A stretch of DNA of 32,897 nucleotides from Endomicrobiia bacterium (lineage in GTDB: Bacteria; Elusimicrobiota; Endomicrobiia; DTEH01): NCBI GenBank assembly GCA_025060535.1, contig JANXCA010000014.1, forward strand, positions 1 to 32,897, in the 5' to 3' direction. Every line of letters starts with the position of its first letter. Positions within the stretch are counted from its first letter, which is position 1. The position numbers and the translations under genes are program-made. Positions 15,486 through 24,037 of this stretch are shown here, piece after piece. Below the pieces are notes generated by a model. It was not told where the DNA came from. It saw only the letters and a list, made by a program, of their open reading frames with translations, and did no database searches.

Positions 15486-18254
15486 CTAAGTAAGTTCTTT
15501 TTCTATTTTGATACAAATATTAGTAAATAATATTCCTATAATCATTCCACCAATTACATCACTTAAAAAATGCGCTCCTACTATAACTCTACTTATTCCT
15601 ACCATTAAAGCTATTATAAATAAAAATAAACTCACAAATTTTCTTTTAATTCTATCTGAAAGAAAAACATATGTACTAAAAGCTAAAAATGTATGTCCCG
15701 AAGGAAAACCATACTCACGTAGTTGTTCTCCTATTACATTTATGGGTTGCCTCAAAATATCTAAAAAAAGTTTAAGGGGACGAGGTTTATCAAACAAATT
15801 TTTTAAAATCTGAATTATTAAACCACCCAAAGAGGCTATTATTAAAAAAGTAATTAAATTCTTTATAAAAGATTTCTTATCTAATAAATATAAAACTAAA
15901 GCTACCAACGGAATTAAAACAAAACCACTTCCTAAAGAAGTCAACATATAAGCACAAAAAGTAAAAATTTTACTCTTATAAAGACTCATACTATTTATCT
16001 TTAAAAATATTTCTTTGTCATAATTTTTAAAATATTCTGTAACTTTCAAAGAATTATTATAATGTTGTTGAAAAAATTTTTGAGGGATCTCATTATAACT
16101 AAACTTTTCACAAAGATAAAATTTAAATACTCGTGGAGGCCAAAATTTATTCTTTCTAAAAGAAACAACTGAAAGTGCTTTTATATTACTAAACGGAATT
16201 TCTTTTAAAAAAACTTCTTCTTTAAATCTGCCTTCTGTAATAAAGAGAGCATTTTTTTTATCAAATTTTACTAAATTTTTATTCCAAAAGTCATATTGAT
16301 TTAAATAATCATCTAAACAAAATACTTCTACAATTTTAGAATTTTTATAATATTTAGCTAAAGCAAATCTTATCTGTCCAGCAACATAATACTTATGAGT
16401 AAGAATAAAATCTATGTTATACAAATTAACAAGAGAATACGCTTCTTTAGCAGCTATATCCCAACCATATAATTTATCAGGAGTATCTTTGTCAGCTAAA
16501 TTTTCTGGAAGTTTAATAACTCCAAATAGTACTACTAAAACAATAAACAAAGATATCAAAAAAGAAGAAATTAAACATAAATAATATGATATTTTCTTTT
16601 TATCTATCAAAAATATCAACGGCAAACAGCTAATATAAAAAATGGATGGCCAATGAGGTAATATCCTACTTTTTAATCCAACAAGATTAAAAAATATCAC
16701 ACCTGGCAAACAAAAATATATAAGAAATTTGTATCTAAAGTCTTCTTTCCTTACCAAAAAATAGATAACACAAAAAATAATTGTTAAAAACACAACAGGA
16801 GAAATATAAATACTTTGAAATAGTAAATTTTCTCCAAAGATTTTAAAATTAAATGTTTTTGTAGAAAAGTTTGCTCTAGATAATTGATAAGCAAAAGAAG
16901 CAAAATTATGCGCTATATTCCAAAAAATTACAGGCGAAAAAATTAAAAGAGATAAAATATATGAATAATAAAAATCTTTTTTGAAAATATAATTTCTTAA
17001 TTCTTTTTTTATAATGAAAATAATAAAACTACTTACAAACAAGAAAATAGCATTATATTTAGAAAGTAAAGCAAAACCACCTGCTATGGCAGATAGGTAT
17101 AAAAATATAGTGTTATTAGTGATCATAAATTTATAAAAATAAAAAATATACATCATCCAAAAAACTCCTAAAGGAGCATCAGGTAACATAATTATTGATC
17201 CTACAAATACTACAGGAACAAAACTAAATAATAAATAAGTATAAAATGCTACTTTTTCATCAAAAATTTCCTTAGTTAATTTGTAAAAATAAATTGAAGA
17301 AACCAAAAAACAGATTATTGCTGAAAATCTAACTCCATATAGATTATTTCCAAGAAGATGAGTAAATACATATATTAAATATCCTACCAAAGGAGGATGA
17401 TCATAAAATGAAAAATCTATATGTTGAGAATACTGCCAATAGTGAGCTTCGTCATCTGTTAATCCAAATAAACCAACAAGAAAAATTCTAAATAATGAAG
17501 TTAAAAATAAAAATTTAATGAATAATAAGTTATATTTATTTTTTATAAAAAAACTAATAGGTAAGATTACTACTTTAAAAAGATACTTAAAAAGTTTTAT
17601 TAATGAAAGCTTGCTTTTCCCATAAATCCTTTTATGAAATTCTATAGGCACTTCATAAAAGGTAAAACCAAACATTTTAGAAATATAATTAACTTCCGTA
17701 ACAATAAATGGATCAGAAGCACTCAAGTATGGTAAAATTTTTTCTATAACACCCCTTTTGTATAACCTAAAACCAGAAGTAGGATCCCTAAGAAAAATAC
17801 CTAAGAAAAAATTTATGTAGACTCTAGCAAATAAAGTTACAATTTTTCTTATAATATTTCTTTCTTCATCCTTTCCACCAAAAACATATCTTGAACCTAC
17901 AACTATGTCCACTTTAGGATTTTCTTCAAAAATTTTTAACAATTTTGGAATCTCATAAGGAGAATGGGATAAATCTGCATCCATCTCTATAATTATATCA
18001 GCTTGAAGCTCAAGTGCTTTTTTAAAACCTTCTATTCCAGCATAACCTCTACCCCTTTTGCCTGTTCTAGTAATAAGATAAAGGTTCCTATAAATAGATT
18101 GTAATTCCTTAACTTTTTGAGAAGTTCCATCGGGAGAATTGTCATCAACTATTATTAGCTTACAATTAGGTAAAACATCAAAAACCTGTCTTATAAAAAT
18201 TTCTATATTGTCTATTTCATTATAAGTAGGTGAAAATACTACTATATTTTTCAT
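15486..18254 (-). CDS. Three-domain GT2 / GT-C (ArnT-like) / PAP2 fusion for lipid-linked glycosylation
   Basis: A 922-aa protein joining three activities. Residues 1-230 are a polyprenyl-phosphate sugar synthase (GT2, DPM1-like) with VDDNSPDGT (36-44), the metal motif D92-A-D94 and RDPTSGFR (156-163). Residues about 240-735 are a polytopic GT-C/PMT_2 transferase, with the ArnT-type loop motif TDDEAHYW (266-273) and YDHPPL (284-289) plus many membrane spans. Residues about 752-922 are a complete PAP2 phosphatase with K818-x6-R825-P826, PSGH (851-854) and S888-R889-x5-H895-x3-D899. The three parts could charge a lipid carrier with sugar, pass the sugar to an acceptor, and dephosphorylate a lipid phosphate. 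Sugar and acceptor are unknown. It overlaps comM by 4 nt. The single frame is intact throughout, so it is a real fusion. Confidence 0.9.
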   Translation of the reverse strand: MKNIVVFSPTYNEIDNIEIFIRQVFDVLPNCKLIIVDDNSPDGTSQKVKELQSIYRNLYLITRTGKRGRGYAGIEGFKKALELQADIIIEMDADLSHSPYEIPKLLKIFEENPKVDIVVGSRYVFGGKDEERNIIRKIVTLFARVYINFFLGIFLRDPTSGFRLYKRGVIEKILPYLSASDPFIVTEVNYISKMFGFTFYEVPIEFHKRIYGKSKLSLIKLFKYLFKVVILPISFFIKNKYNLLFIKFLFLTSLFRIFLVGLFGLTDDEAHYWQYSQHIDFSFYDHPPLVGYLIYVFTHLLGNNLYGVRFSAIICFLVSSIYFYKLTKEIFDEKVAFYTYLLFSFVPVVFVGSIIMLPDAPLGVFWMMYIFYFYKFMITNNTIFLYLSAIAGGFALLSKYNAIFLFVSSFIIFIIKKELRNYIFKKDFYYSYILSLLIFSPVIFWNIAHNFASFAYQLSRANFSTKTFNFKIFGENLLFQSIYISPVVFLTIIFCVIYFLVRKEDFRYKFLIYFCLPGVIFFNLVGLKSRILPHWPSIFYISCLPLIFLIDKKKISYYLCLISSFLISLFIVLVVLFGVIKLPENLADKDTPDKLYGWDIAAKEAYSLVNLYNIDFILTHKYYVAGQIRFALAKYYKNSKIVEVFCLDDYLNQYDFWNKNLVKFDKKNALFITEGRFKEEVFLKEIPFSNIKALSVVSFRKNKFWPPRVFKFYLCEKFSYNEIPQKFFQQHYNNSLKVTEYFKNYDKEIFLKINSMSLYKSKIFTFCAYMLTSLGSGFVLIPLVALVLYLLDKKSFIKNLITFLIIASLGGLIIQILKNLFDKPRPLKLFLDILRQPINVIGEQLREYGFPSGHTFLAFSTYVFLSDRIKRKFVSLFLFIIALMVGISRVIVGAHFLSDVIGGMIIGILFTNICIKIEKELT

Positions 18255-19780
18255 ATAATAAATTTATCAATTACTCGATAATGAATAGCCTCAGAAATAT
18301 GAGTAGAATCAATTACTTCCTTATTATCCATATCTGCAATGGTTCTGGCAAGTTTTAAAATCCTATCATAAGCTCTAGCTGAAAATCCCATTTTCTCAAT
18401 ACCCAATTTCATAATTCTTTTTGCTTCATCTGTTAAAGGACAAAATTCTTTTATTAACTTACTAGTAAGTTGAGAATTTGTAAAAATTTTTTTATGTCTA
18501 TAATTTTTATATCTTTCATATTGAATTTTTCTTGCTTTTTTTACTCTTTCTCTAATTTTGACAGATGATTCCTGCTCAGAAAAAGTTGTCAATTCATCTA
18601 CTTCTACTGGTGGAACTTCAATCTGTATATCAATCCTATCTAATAAAGGACCAGAAATTTTAGAAAGATATCTTTGTATCTGATAAGGAGAACATTTGCA
18701 CTCTTTTTTAGGATGACCAAAATAACCACAAGGACAAGGGTTACACGCTGCAACTAACATTATATTAGCAGGAAAATCACATTTAAAAGCGGCTCTTGAT
18801 ACTGAAATATAACCTTTCTCTAATGGTTGTCTTAAAACTTCAAGTACATTTCTGTTAAATTCTGGCAATTCATCTAAAAACAAAACTCCATTATGTGCTA
18901 AAGAGATTTCTCCTGGTTTAGGAATTTGCCCGCCTCCTACTAAAGCTATATCAGAGATAGTATGATGTGGAGCACGAAATGGCCTTGTAGAAATAAACTT
19001 CCCATCTAAAATACCTGCTACAGAATAAATTCTTGTTGTCTCAATAGCTTCCTCTAAAGAAAGTTCTGGTAAAATTGTAGGGATACGAGATGCTAACATA
19101 GTTTTTCCTGCTCCCGGTGGACCTATCATAATAATATTATGAGCACCACTAGCCGCTACTTCTATAGCTCGTTTAGCATATTGCTGTCCTTTTACCTCAG
19201 AAAAATCTACCTCATAAATAAAATTCTCCTCATATAATTTATCAAGATCTACTTTATATGGTGAAATTTCCAACTCTTTATTTATAAAAGCTACCGCCTC
19301 TTTCAAAGTCCTTATGGGATATGCATCAATTTTTGTTAGAGCTGTTTCTTTGATATTAAAATAAGGGACTATTAATTTTTTATTATTACTTTTTGAAAAT
19401 TCAATAGCTAAAGGCAAAACTCCTTTTACTGGACGAACACTACCATCTAATGCTAATTCTCCTAATATATAATAATTTTTTAACTCTTCACAATTAACTT
19501 TACCAATGGCTCCAAGAATTCCTAAAGCTATAGGAAGATCAAATCCGGCACCTTCTTTTCTTAAGTCTGCGGGTGCTAAATTTATAGTAATCCTTTTTGA
19601 TGGTAAATCAAAACCAGAATTTCTTATTGCAGATGTAACGCGTTCCTTAGATTCTTTTACAGCAGTATCAGGAAGCCCTACTATATTAAAAGAAGGCAAT
19701 CCACTTGAAATATCAACTTCCACTTCTACAATAAAACCATCTATTCCATAAATAGTCCCTGAATAAACTTTAGAAAGCAT
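18251..19780 (-). CDS. comM: Competence-type AAA+ helicase ComM (YifB/Mg-chelatase-like)
   Basis: A 509-aa YifB/ComM protein. The N-terminal domain (about 1-170) has the Lon-protease-like ChlI fold with GLPSFNIVGLPDTAVKESKE and FDLPIALGILGA. The central AAA+ domain has Walker A IGPPGAGKTMLA, RAPHHTISDIALVGGG and the Walker B-type LFLDELPEF. A cluster of four cysteines (CNPCPCGYFGHPKKECKC) and the C-terminal ARAYDRILKLARTIADMD complete the family pattern. In Vibrio and relatives ComM is a branch-migration helicase that extends recombination during transformation; related proteins occur in most bacteria. It lies 5 nt after the TPR gene, has no obvious ribosome binding site, and overlaps the fusion gene by ATGA. 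dprA in the same operon supports a link to DNA uptake. Confidence 0.94.
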   Translation of the reverse strand: MLSKVYSGTIYGIDGFIVEVEVDISSGLPSFNIVGLPDTAVKESKERVTSAIRNSGFDLPSKRITINLAPADLRKEGAGFDLPIALGILGAIGKVNCEELKNYYILGELALDGSVRPVKGVLPLAIEFSKSNNKKLIVPYFNIKETALTKIDAYPIRTLKEAVAFINKELEISPYKVDLDKLYEENFIYEVDFSEVKGQQYAKRAIEVAASGAHNIIMIGPPGAGKTMLASRIPTILPELSLEEAIETTRIYSVAGILDGKFISTRPFRAPHHTISDIALVGGGQIPKPGEISLAHNGVLFLDELPEFNRNVLEVLRQPLEKGYISVSRAAFKCDFPANIMLVAACNPCPCGYFGHPKKECKCSPYQIQRYLSKISGPLLDRIDIQIEVPPVEVDELTTFSEQESSVKIRERVKKARKIQYERYKNYRHKKIFTNSQLTSKLIKEFCPLTDEAKRIMKLGIEKMGFSARAYDRILKLARTIADMDNKEVIDSTHISEAIHYRVIDKFII

Positions 19781-19785
19781 ATTAT

Positions 19786-20652
19786 TTAAAGTAATTTTTC
19801 TATCTTATATTTAAGCCGTCTAAGTTCTTTATCTTGTGGAAAAATCTCAATTAGTTCTTTTAACAATGAATATGATTCTTTAAAATTTTTTAACTCATAA
19901 TATGTCTTTGCTAAATATATTGTATTTTCTGTGTTATCAGGATATTTTTCTTTTTCTCTTTCAAAATAAATTTTTGCTGTTTCAAAATTTTTATTAATAT
20001 AAAATATCTTTCCTAAATAAAAATTTATATTCCTTGGAATATCTAAATTTTTCCTTTTAACTATCTCTATTACTCTTATAAAATACTCCTGAGCTGACAA
20101 ATAATCGTCTTGATTCAAAAAAATATATCCTAAATTCGCAAGTGCTACAATATTGTTTTTATCTATTTTAAGAACTTCTTTATAAGCATTTTTTGCTTCT
20201 TCTATTTTGTTTTGTTTATAGTAAACATTACCCAACCTCAAAAGGACTTCTATATCCTGCGGAAAGTTATTTAAAAATTTTATATATTCTTGAGCAGATA
20301 GTTCATAAAGTTTTAAAAATTCGTACATACAACCTAAATAGTAAAAAATCCTTGTATCTGTAGATCCTAGTTCCCAAGCATCGTATAATAAATTTATTGC
20401 TTTATCATAATACTGAGGACCTTTAATGAAATAATATATACCAAGTTCAACTGCTAATTTAATATTATTTGGATCTAACGAAAGTTGTTTAGATAAAACT
20501 TCTATTTCATTGTTAATTTTTGTCTCATCTAAAACTTTAGTCTCACCTTCTCTTGGAAAAAAAATTTTTTCAGACTTAGGTAAAAATGATAAGAGTAGTA
20601 TTCCTAAAATTACAATTGTCAGAAGACAACAACTAATAATGATTCTTTTCAT
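19786..20652 (-). CDS. Membrane-anchored TPR protein
   Basis: A 288-aa protein with a single N-terminal hydrophobic anchor (about residues 4-25) and about six tetratricopeptide repeats from residue 50 on. Repeat cores are visible as VELGIYYFIKGPQYYDKAIN, LLRLGNVYYKQNKIEEAKNA, ALANLGYIFLNQDDYLSAQ, YLGKIFYINKNFETAKIYF and YLAKTYYELKNFKESYSLL. Such proteins are scaffolds; the anchor places the repeats most likely outside the cytoplasm. It is located between the ribosomal genes rplU-rpsA and comM with gaps of 17 and 5 nt. Nothing in the sequence names the partner. Length and repeat number are unremarkable. Confidence 0.8.
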   Translation of the reverse strand: MKRIIISCCLLTIVILGILLLSFLPKSEKIFFPREGETKVLDETKINNEIEVLSKQLSLDPNNIKLAVELGIYYFIKGPQYYDKAINLLYDAWELGSTDTRIFYYLGCMYEFLKLYELSAQEYIKFLNNFPQDIEVLLRLGNVYYKQNKIEEAKNAYKEVLKIDKNNIVALANLGYIFLNQDDYLSAQEYFIRVIEIVKRKNLDIPRNINFYLGKIFYINKNFETAKIYFEREKEKYPDNTENTIYLAKTYYELKNFKESYSLLKELIEIFPQDKELRRLKYKIEKLL

Positions 20653-20669
20653 AAATTAACTATCTTGTT

Positions 20670-22355
20670 TTATTCTTCAGTAAGAATATCTCTAAGGGTG
20701 GGTAATTGAATTTGAGAATACTGTTTTATAAGCTGCTTTTGTATAATTTTCTCTAATTTTCTTATTGATAATTCTATTTTTCGTTTTTTTTCATCAGAAA
20801 ATATTACTACTGCTTCTACTTCTTGCCCTGGTTTATAAAATACTTTTAATTCTTTTGATAAATCTCTTTGATGTAATAAAGCTTCTTTTTTGGTAATTAT
20901 TCCTTCTATACCTTCTTCTAATTCTACTATAATTAAATTACTTAGAACTTTTTTAATTTTGCATTTAACTATACTATCTACACTATATTTTTCATAAGGA
21001 TTTTCTTTTAAATGTTTAATAGATAAAACAGCTTTTTCTTGTTCAGGAATGATTTCTAATACTTTATATTCTATATATTGTCCCACTTTATATAGACGAT
21101 GTAAATCTGTAACCTTAGAAGTCCAAGAAACATCAGAAATATGTATAACTCCATAAAATTCATCTTTAATGGATACTAAAATACTTGTAGGAGTGATTTT
21201 TATAATTTTACCTTTATTTATGCTACCGGGAGGGAATTGTGTTTTTATGTCTTCCCAAGGATTATGAAAAACTTTTTTTAAAGATAAAGAAATTTTTTCT
21301 TCTTCTTTATTTATTTCTAATATCTTTGCCTGTAACTCTTGACCTATTTTAAACATTTTTTTCAAATCTGGAGTTTTATCAGTCCAACTAACTTCTGATA
21401 TATGAATAAGTCCTTCTACTCCTGGTTCTAACTCAGCAAAAATTCCAAAATTTGTAATATTGGTCACTTTACACTTAACTATCTTGCCAACAAAATACTT
21501 ACTATCTACTTCATCCCAAGGATAAGGAAAAAGTTGTTTTAAACCCACAGAAACTTTTCCTGTCTCGTTTTCTATTTTTAAAATTTTTACTTTTATTTTA
21601 TCTCCACAATGCAAAATTTCCTCAGGATGATTTAGTTTATACCATGCTATATTACTTATATGTAACAAAGCTTCAACTCCATTTATATCTATAAATGCTC
21701 CAAATGAAGTAATAGATTTTACTTCTCCTATTACTTCATCTCCTTCTTTTAACTGTGATAAGGTTTTTTTTCTTTGTTCCTCTTTTAACTTTTCTTCATA
21801 TATCTTGTTTGAAACTATTATTTTTAAGTTTTTAGCAGGTAAACCTGATATCTCTTTTATAATAACTTTAAAACTGATGTCTTCAATTTTTTCTGAAGAT
21901 ATCTTCTTTTTTAGAGTCTCACCAACCTCCTTATTAGGCATAAATGCTTCTATACCAATATCTACAAGGTATCCATTTTTATTCTTTGAAATTATATAAG
22001 TATCTATTGGAATTTGTTCTTTGTATTTTTGATTTAAAAGATCAAAAATTTCAATTTCTTTTGCCTTTTTAAAAGATAAAAGATGTGTATTATTATAATC
22101 TAACTTTACTACAAAAACTTTTATCATTTGATGATTTTTAAAATGTTTATCAATCTCTTTAATATATCTTCCAAATTCACTTATAGGGATAAAACCGTCT
22201 GTTTTTGAACCTATATCTACATATACACCCTCTTTGGTAATACTTATTATCTTACCTTCAACTATATCTCCAACTTCTATCTTTCTGCCAAAATCATAAA
22301 TTTCTTCAGACACTACAGGTTCATCTATATATACTTCATCATTATTATCTTTCAT
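20670..22355 (-). CDS. rpsA: 30S ribosomal protein S1 (six S1 domains)
   Basis: A 561-aa protein with six S1 RNA-binding repeats. Their openings are visible as GDIVEGKIISITKEGVYVDI, a diverged second repeat around YLVDIGIEAFMP, GDEVIGEVKSITSFGAFIDI, GKIVKCKVTNITNFGIFAEL, GSINKGKIIKITPTSILVSI and DSIVKCKIKKVLSNLIIVEL. Repeats 3 to 5 keep the canonical HISN/HISE/HISD turn. S1 helps mRNA binding and unfolding on the 30S subunit, which matters in a genome where many genes here lack a strong Shine-Dalgarno sequence. I chose ATG 22353-22355 because GGAG ends 6 nt before it; a TTG two codons upstream would overlap this site. It is 21 nt downstream of rplU. Confidence 0.95.
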   Translation of the reverse strand: MKDNNDEVYIDEPVVSEEIYDFGRKIEVGDIVEGKIISITKEGVYVDIGSKTDGFIPISEFGRYIKEIDKHFKNHQMIKVFVVKLDYNNTHLLSFKKAKEIEIFDLLNQKYKEQIPIDTYIISKNKNGYLVDIGIEAFMPNKEVGETLKKKISSEKIEDISFKVIIKEISGLPAKNLKIIVSNKIYEEKLKEEQRKKTLSQLKEGDEVIGEVKSITSFGAFIDINGVEALLHISNIAWYKLNHPEEILHCGDKIKVKILKIENETGKVSVGLKQLFPYPWDEVDSKYFVGKIVKCKVTNITNFGIFAELEPGVEGLIHISEVSWTDKTPDLKKMFKIGQELQAKILEINKEEEKISLSLKKVFHNPWEDIKTQFPPGSINKGKIIKITPTSILVSIKDEFYGVIHISDVSWTSKVTDLHRLYKVGQYIEYKVLEIIPEQEKAVLSIKHLKENPYEKYSVDSIVKCKIKKVLSNLIIVELEEGIEGIITKKEALLHQRDLSKELKVFYKPGQEVEAVVIFSDEKKRKIELSIRKLEKIIQKQLIKQYSQIQLPTLRDILTEE

Positions 22356-22376
22356 AGTCAACTCCGTAATTTATTT

Positions 22377-22694
22377 TTAGTATATAATTTGTTTTATCTT
22401 AAGCAGAGATAGCTGTTGGCGATGTCCATATTTTCTTCTCCAATTCTTCTTTGGATTACCTTTTCGTAAGACTATTATTTTTTTACTTTTTATCTGATTT
22501 ACTACTTCTGTTATAACTTTTGCATTTTCCAAATAAGGGGTTCCCAATTTAATCTCTCCACTATCTGTTTTTACCATTAGTACTTTTTCAATTACATATT
22601 CAGAGTTTTTTTCAGCATCTATTTTCTCAGTAATTATGGTATCACCTACGCTAACTATATACTGTTTACCACCAATCTCTACTACTCCGTACAT
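22377..22694 (-). CDS. rplU: 50S ribosomal protein L21
   Basis: A 105-aa ribosomal protein L21 with the family start MYGVVEIGGKQYIVSVGD, the central LGTPYLENAKV and the basic C-terminal RNA-binding segment KNWRRKYGHRQQLSLLKI. Length is normal. It has the clearest ribosome binding site of the window, GGAGGA (22706-22701), 6 nt before the ATG. It is the first gene of the 15-gene minus-strand run. The usual partner rpmA (L27), which follows rplU in most bacteria, is absent: rpsA comes next. rpmA must therefore lie elsewhere in the genome. Confidence 0.96.
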   Translation of the reverse strand: MYGVVEIGGKQYIVSVGDTIITEKIDAEKNSEYVIEKVLMVKTDSGEIKLGTPYLENAKVITEVVNQIKSKKIIVLRKGNPKKNWRRKYGHRQQLSLLKIKQIIY

Positions 22695-22732
22695 AACTTT
22701 TCCTCCATTTGTTAAAATTTTATTGTTAATTA

Positions 22733-22762
22733 AGAATAACTAAATTAATAAAATAAAATCAA
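22733..22762 (-). promoter_or_regulatory. Candidate promoter of the rplU operon
   Basis: Within the 206-bp divergent spacer, the minus strand has TTGATT (22762-22757), an 18-nt spacer and TATTCT (22738-22733), which would start transcription about 30 nt before the rplU ATG. The match to sigma-70 consensus is partial and the spacer is so AT-rich that other placements are possible. A promoter somewhere here is very likely because rplU has no upstream gene on its strand. Confidence 0.35.
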
Positions 22763-22864
22763 TATTTTATGAAAAATTGATTAAAAACTTTATAAAACCA
22801 TTGATTTTAATATATTGCATTTTGTATTTTTACATTTAACAGTAACTAAATTAAAAATTACTAT

Positions 22865-22870
22865 TATAAT
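22865..22870 (+). promoter_or_regulatory. Candidate -10 box of the plus-strand operon
   Basis: A perfect TATAAT lies 30 nt before the ATG of the glycosyltransferase at 22901. No good -35 hexamer is found 16-18 nt upstream. The predicted leader of about 24 nt is A-rich and carries no Shine-Dalgarno sequence. Confidence 0.35.
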
Positions 22871-22900
22871 ATAGAACTATAAATAATAAATATAAAACAA

Positions 22901-24037
22901 ATGAAAACAGAGTTATCTGTAATACTACCTTGTCTAAATGAAGAAAACTCTATAGAAATCTGTATCAAAAAGATAAAAGATATTTTCAAAAAAGAGAACA
23001 TAAATGGTGAAATTATTGTTGTAGATAACGGCTCAACTGACAGATCAGTAGAAATAATCAAAAAACACTCTGATGTGAAACTTCTTTTCGAAACCCAAAA
23101 AGGATATGGAGCTGCTTTAAGAAAAGGAATAGACAATGCAGAAGGAAAATATATAATTATGGGAGATGCAGATAATACTTATGATTTTTATGAAATACCA
23201 AAATTTTTAGAAAAATTAAAAGAAGGTTATGATTTGGTAATGGGTTCAAGGTTCAAAGGCAAAATTCTAAAAAATGCAATGAGTTGGTCGCACAGGTATA
23301 TCGGAAATCCCTTACTTTCAGGTATGTTAAGATTGTTCTTTGGTGGCAATATTTCAGACGCTCACTGTGGTCTACGAGCTTTCACAAAGGAAGCTTACCA
23401 AAAAATGAATCTAAGAACCACTGGAATGGAATTTGCCTCGGAAATGGTAATACATGCTTTAAAAAAAAATCTTAAAATAACAGAAATACCAATAACTTAC
23501 TATCCAAGAATTGGTGAATCAAAACTTTCATCATTTAGAGATGCTTGGAGACATATTAGATTTATGTTGCTTTATAGTCCTGATTACTTATTTCTTCTTC
23601 CTGGATTAGTATTTTTAATAATTGGTTTAACAATTTCTTTAGGTATACTAATAAGAGGACATATTTTACTGTTAGGGAGATCATGGGGAGTACATGTATT
23701 ATTCTTTTCATCTATAATAACACTAATTGGTTGGCAAATTCTAAATATATGGCTTTCAGCAAAAGCTTTTACTCATAGCATTGGATTAGAAGATAATAAG
23801 TTTATAAAAAAACTTCTCACTATTTTAAATTTAGAAAGAATTCTTTTGTTTGGGTTAAGTCTTTTTTTAGGAGGAATTGTAGGACTTTTATACATTATAT
23901 ATATCTGGGCAAAGACTAACTTCGGACCTTTAGAAGAATTAAGATTAGGAATATTTTCTTTAATGATAGCAGCTATGGGAATCCAAACAATATTTGGTGC
24001 TTTTTTATCTAGCGTAGTACAGATTAAATACCAATGA
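22901..24037 (+). CDS. GT2 glycosyltransferase with C-terminal membrane domain (polyprenyl-phosphate sugar synthase type)
   Basis: A 378-aa protein. The catalytic GT2 domain (about 1-220) has LSVILPCLNEENSI, VVDNGSTDRSVEI, the metal-binding MGDADNTYDFYEI and VMGSRFKG, followed by the acceptor-side DAHCGLRAF. The C-terminal 150 residues have about four membrane segments (LLPGLVFLIIGLTISLGILI and others). This arrangement is found in enzymes that transfer a nucleotide sugar to a polyprenyl phosphate at the cytoplasmic face, sometimes acting on other membrane lipids. It is a second such enzyme beside the N-terminal domain of the fusion at 15486. It leads the plus-strand operon; its stop overlaps the next ATG by 4 nt. 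There is no Shine-Dalgarno sequence. Confidence 0.88.
   Translation: MKTELSVILPCLNEENSIEICIKKIKDIFKKENINGEIIVVDNGSTDRSVEIIKKHSDVKLLFETQKGYGAALRKGIDNAEGKYIIMGDADNTYDFYEIPKFLEKLKEGYDLVMGSRFKGKILKNAMSWSHRYIGNPLLSGMLRLFFGGNISDAHCGLRAFTKEAYQKMNLRTTGMEFASEMVIHALKKNLKITEIPITYYPRIGESKLSSFRDAWRHIRFMLLYSPDYLFLLPGLVFLIIGLTISLGILIRGHILLLGRSWGVHVLFFSSIITLIGWQILNIWLSAKAFTHSIGLEDNKFIKKLLTILNLERILLFGLSLFLGGIVGLLYIIYIWAKTNFGPLEELRLGIFSLMIAAMGIQTIFGAFLSSVVQIKYQ

Noticed and set aside
22864-23136. 90-codon minus-strand open frame across the divergent spacer
   Set aside because: It runs opposite the conserved GT2 catalytic domain of the plus-strand gene, whose motifs are intact, and would need no intergenic promoter; a shadow frame.
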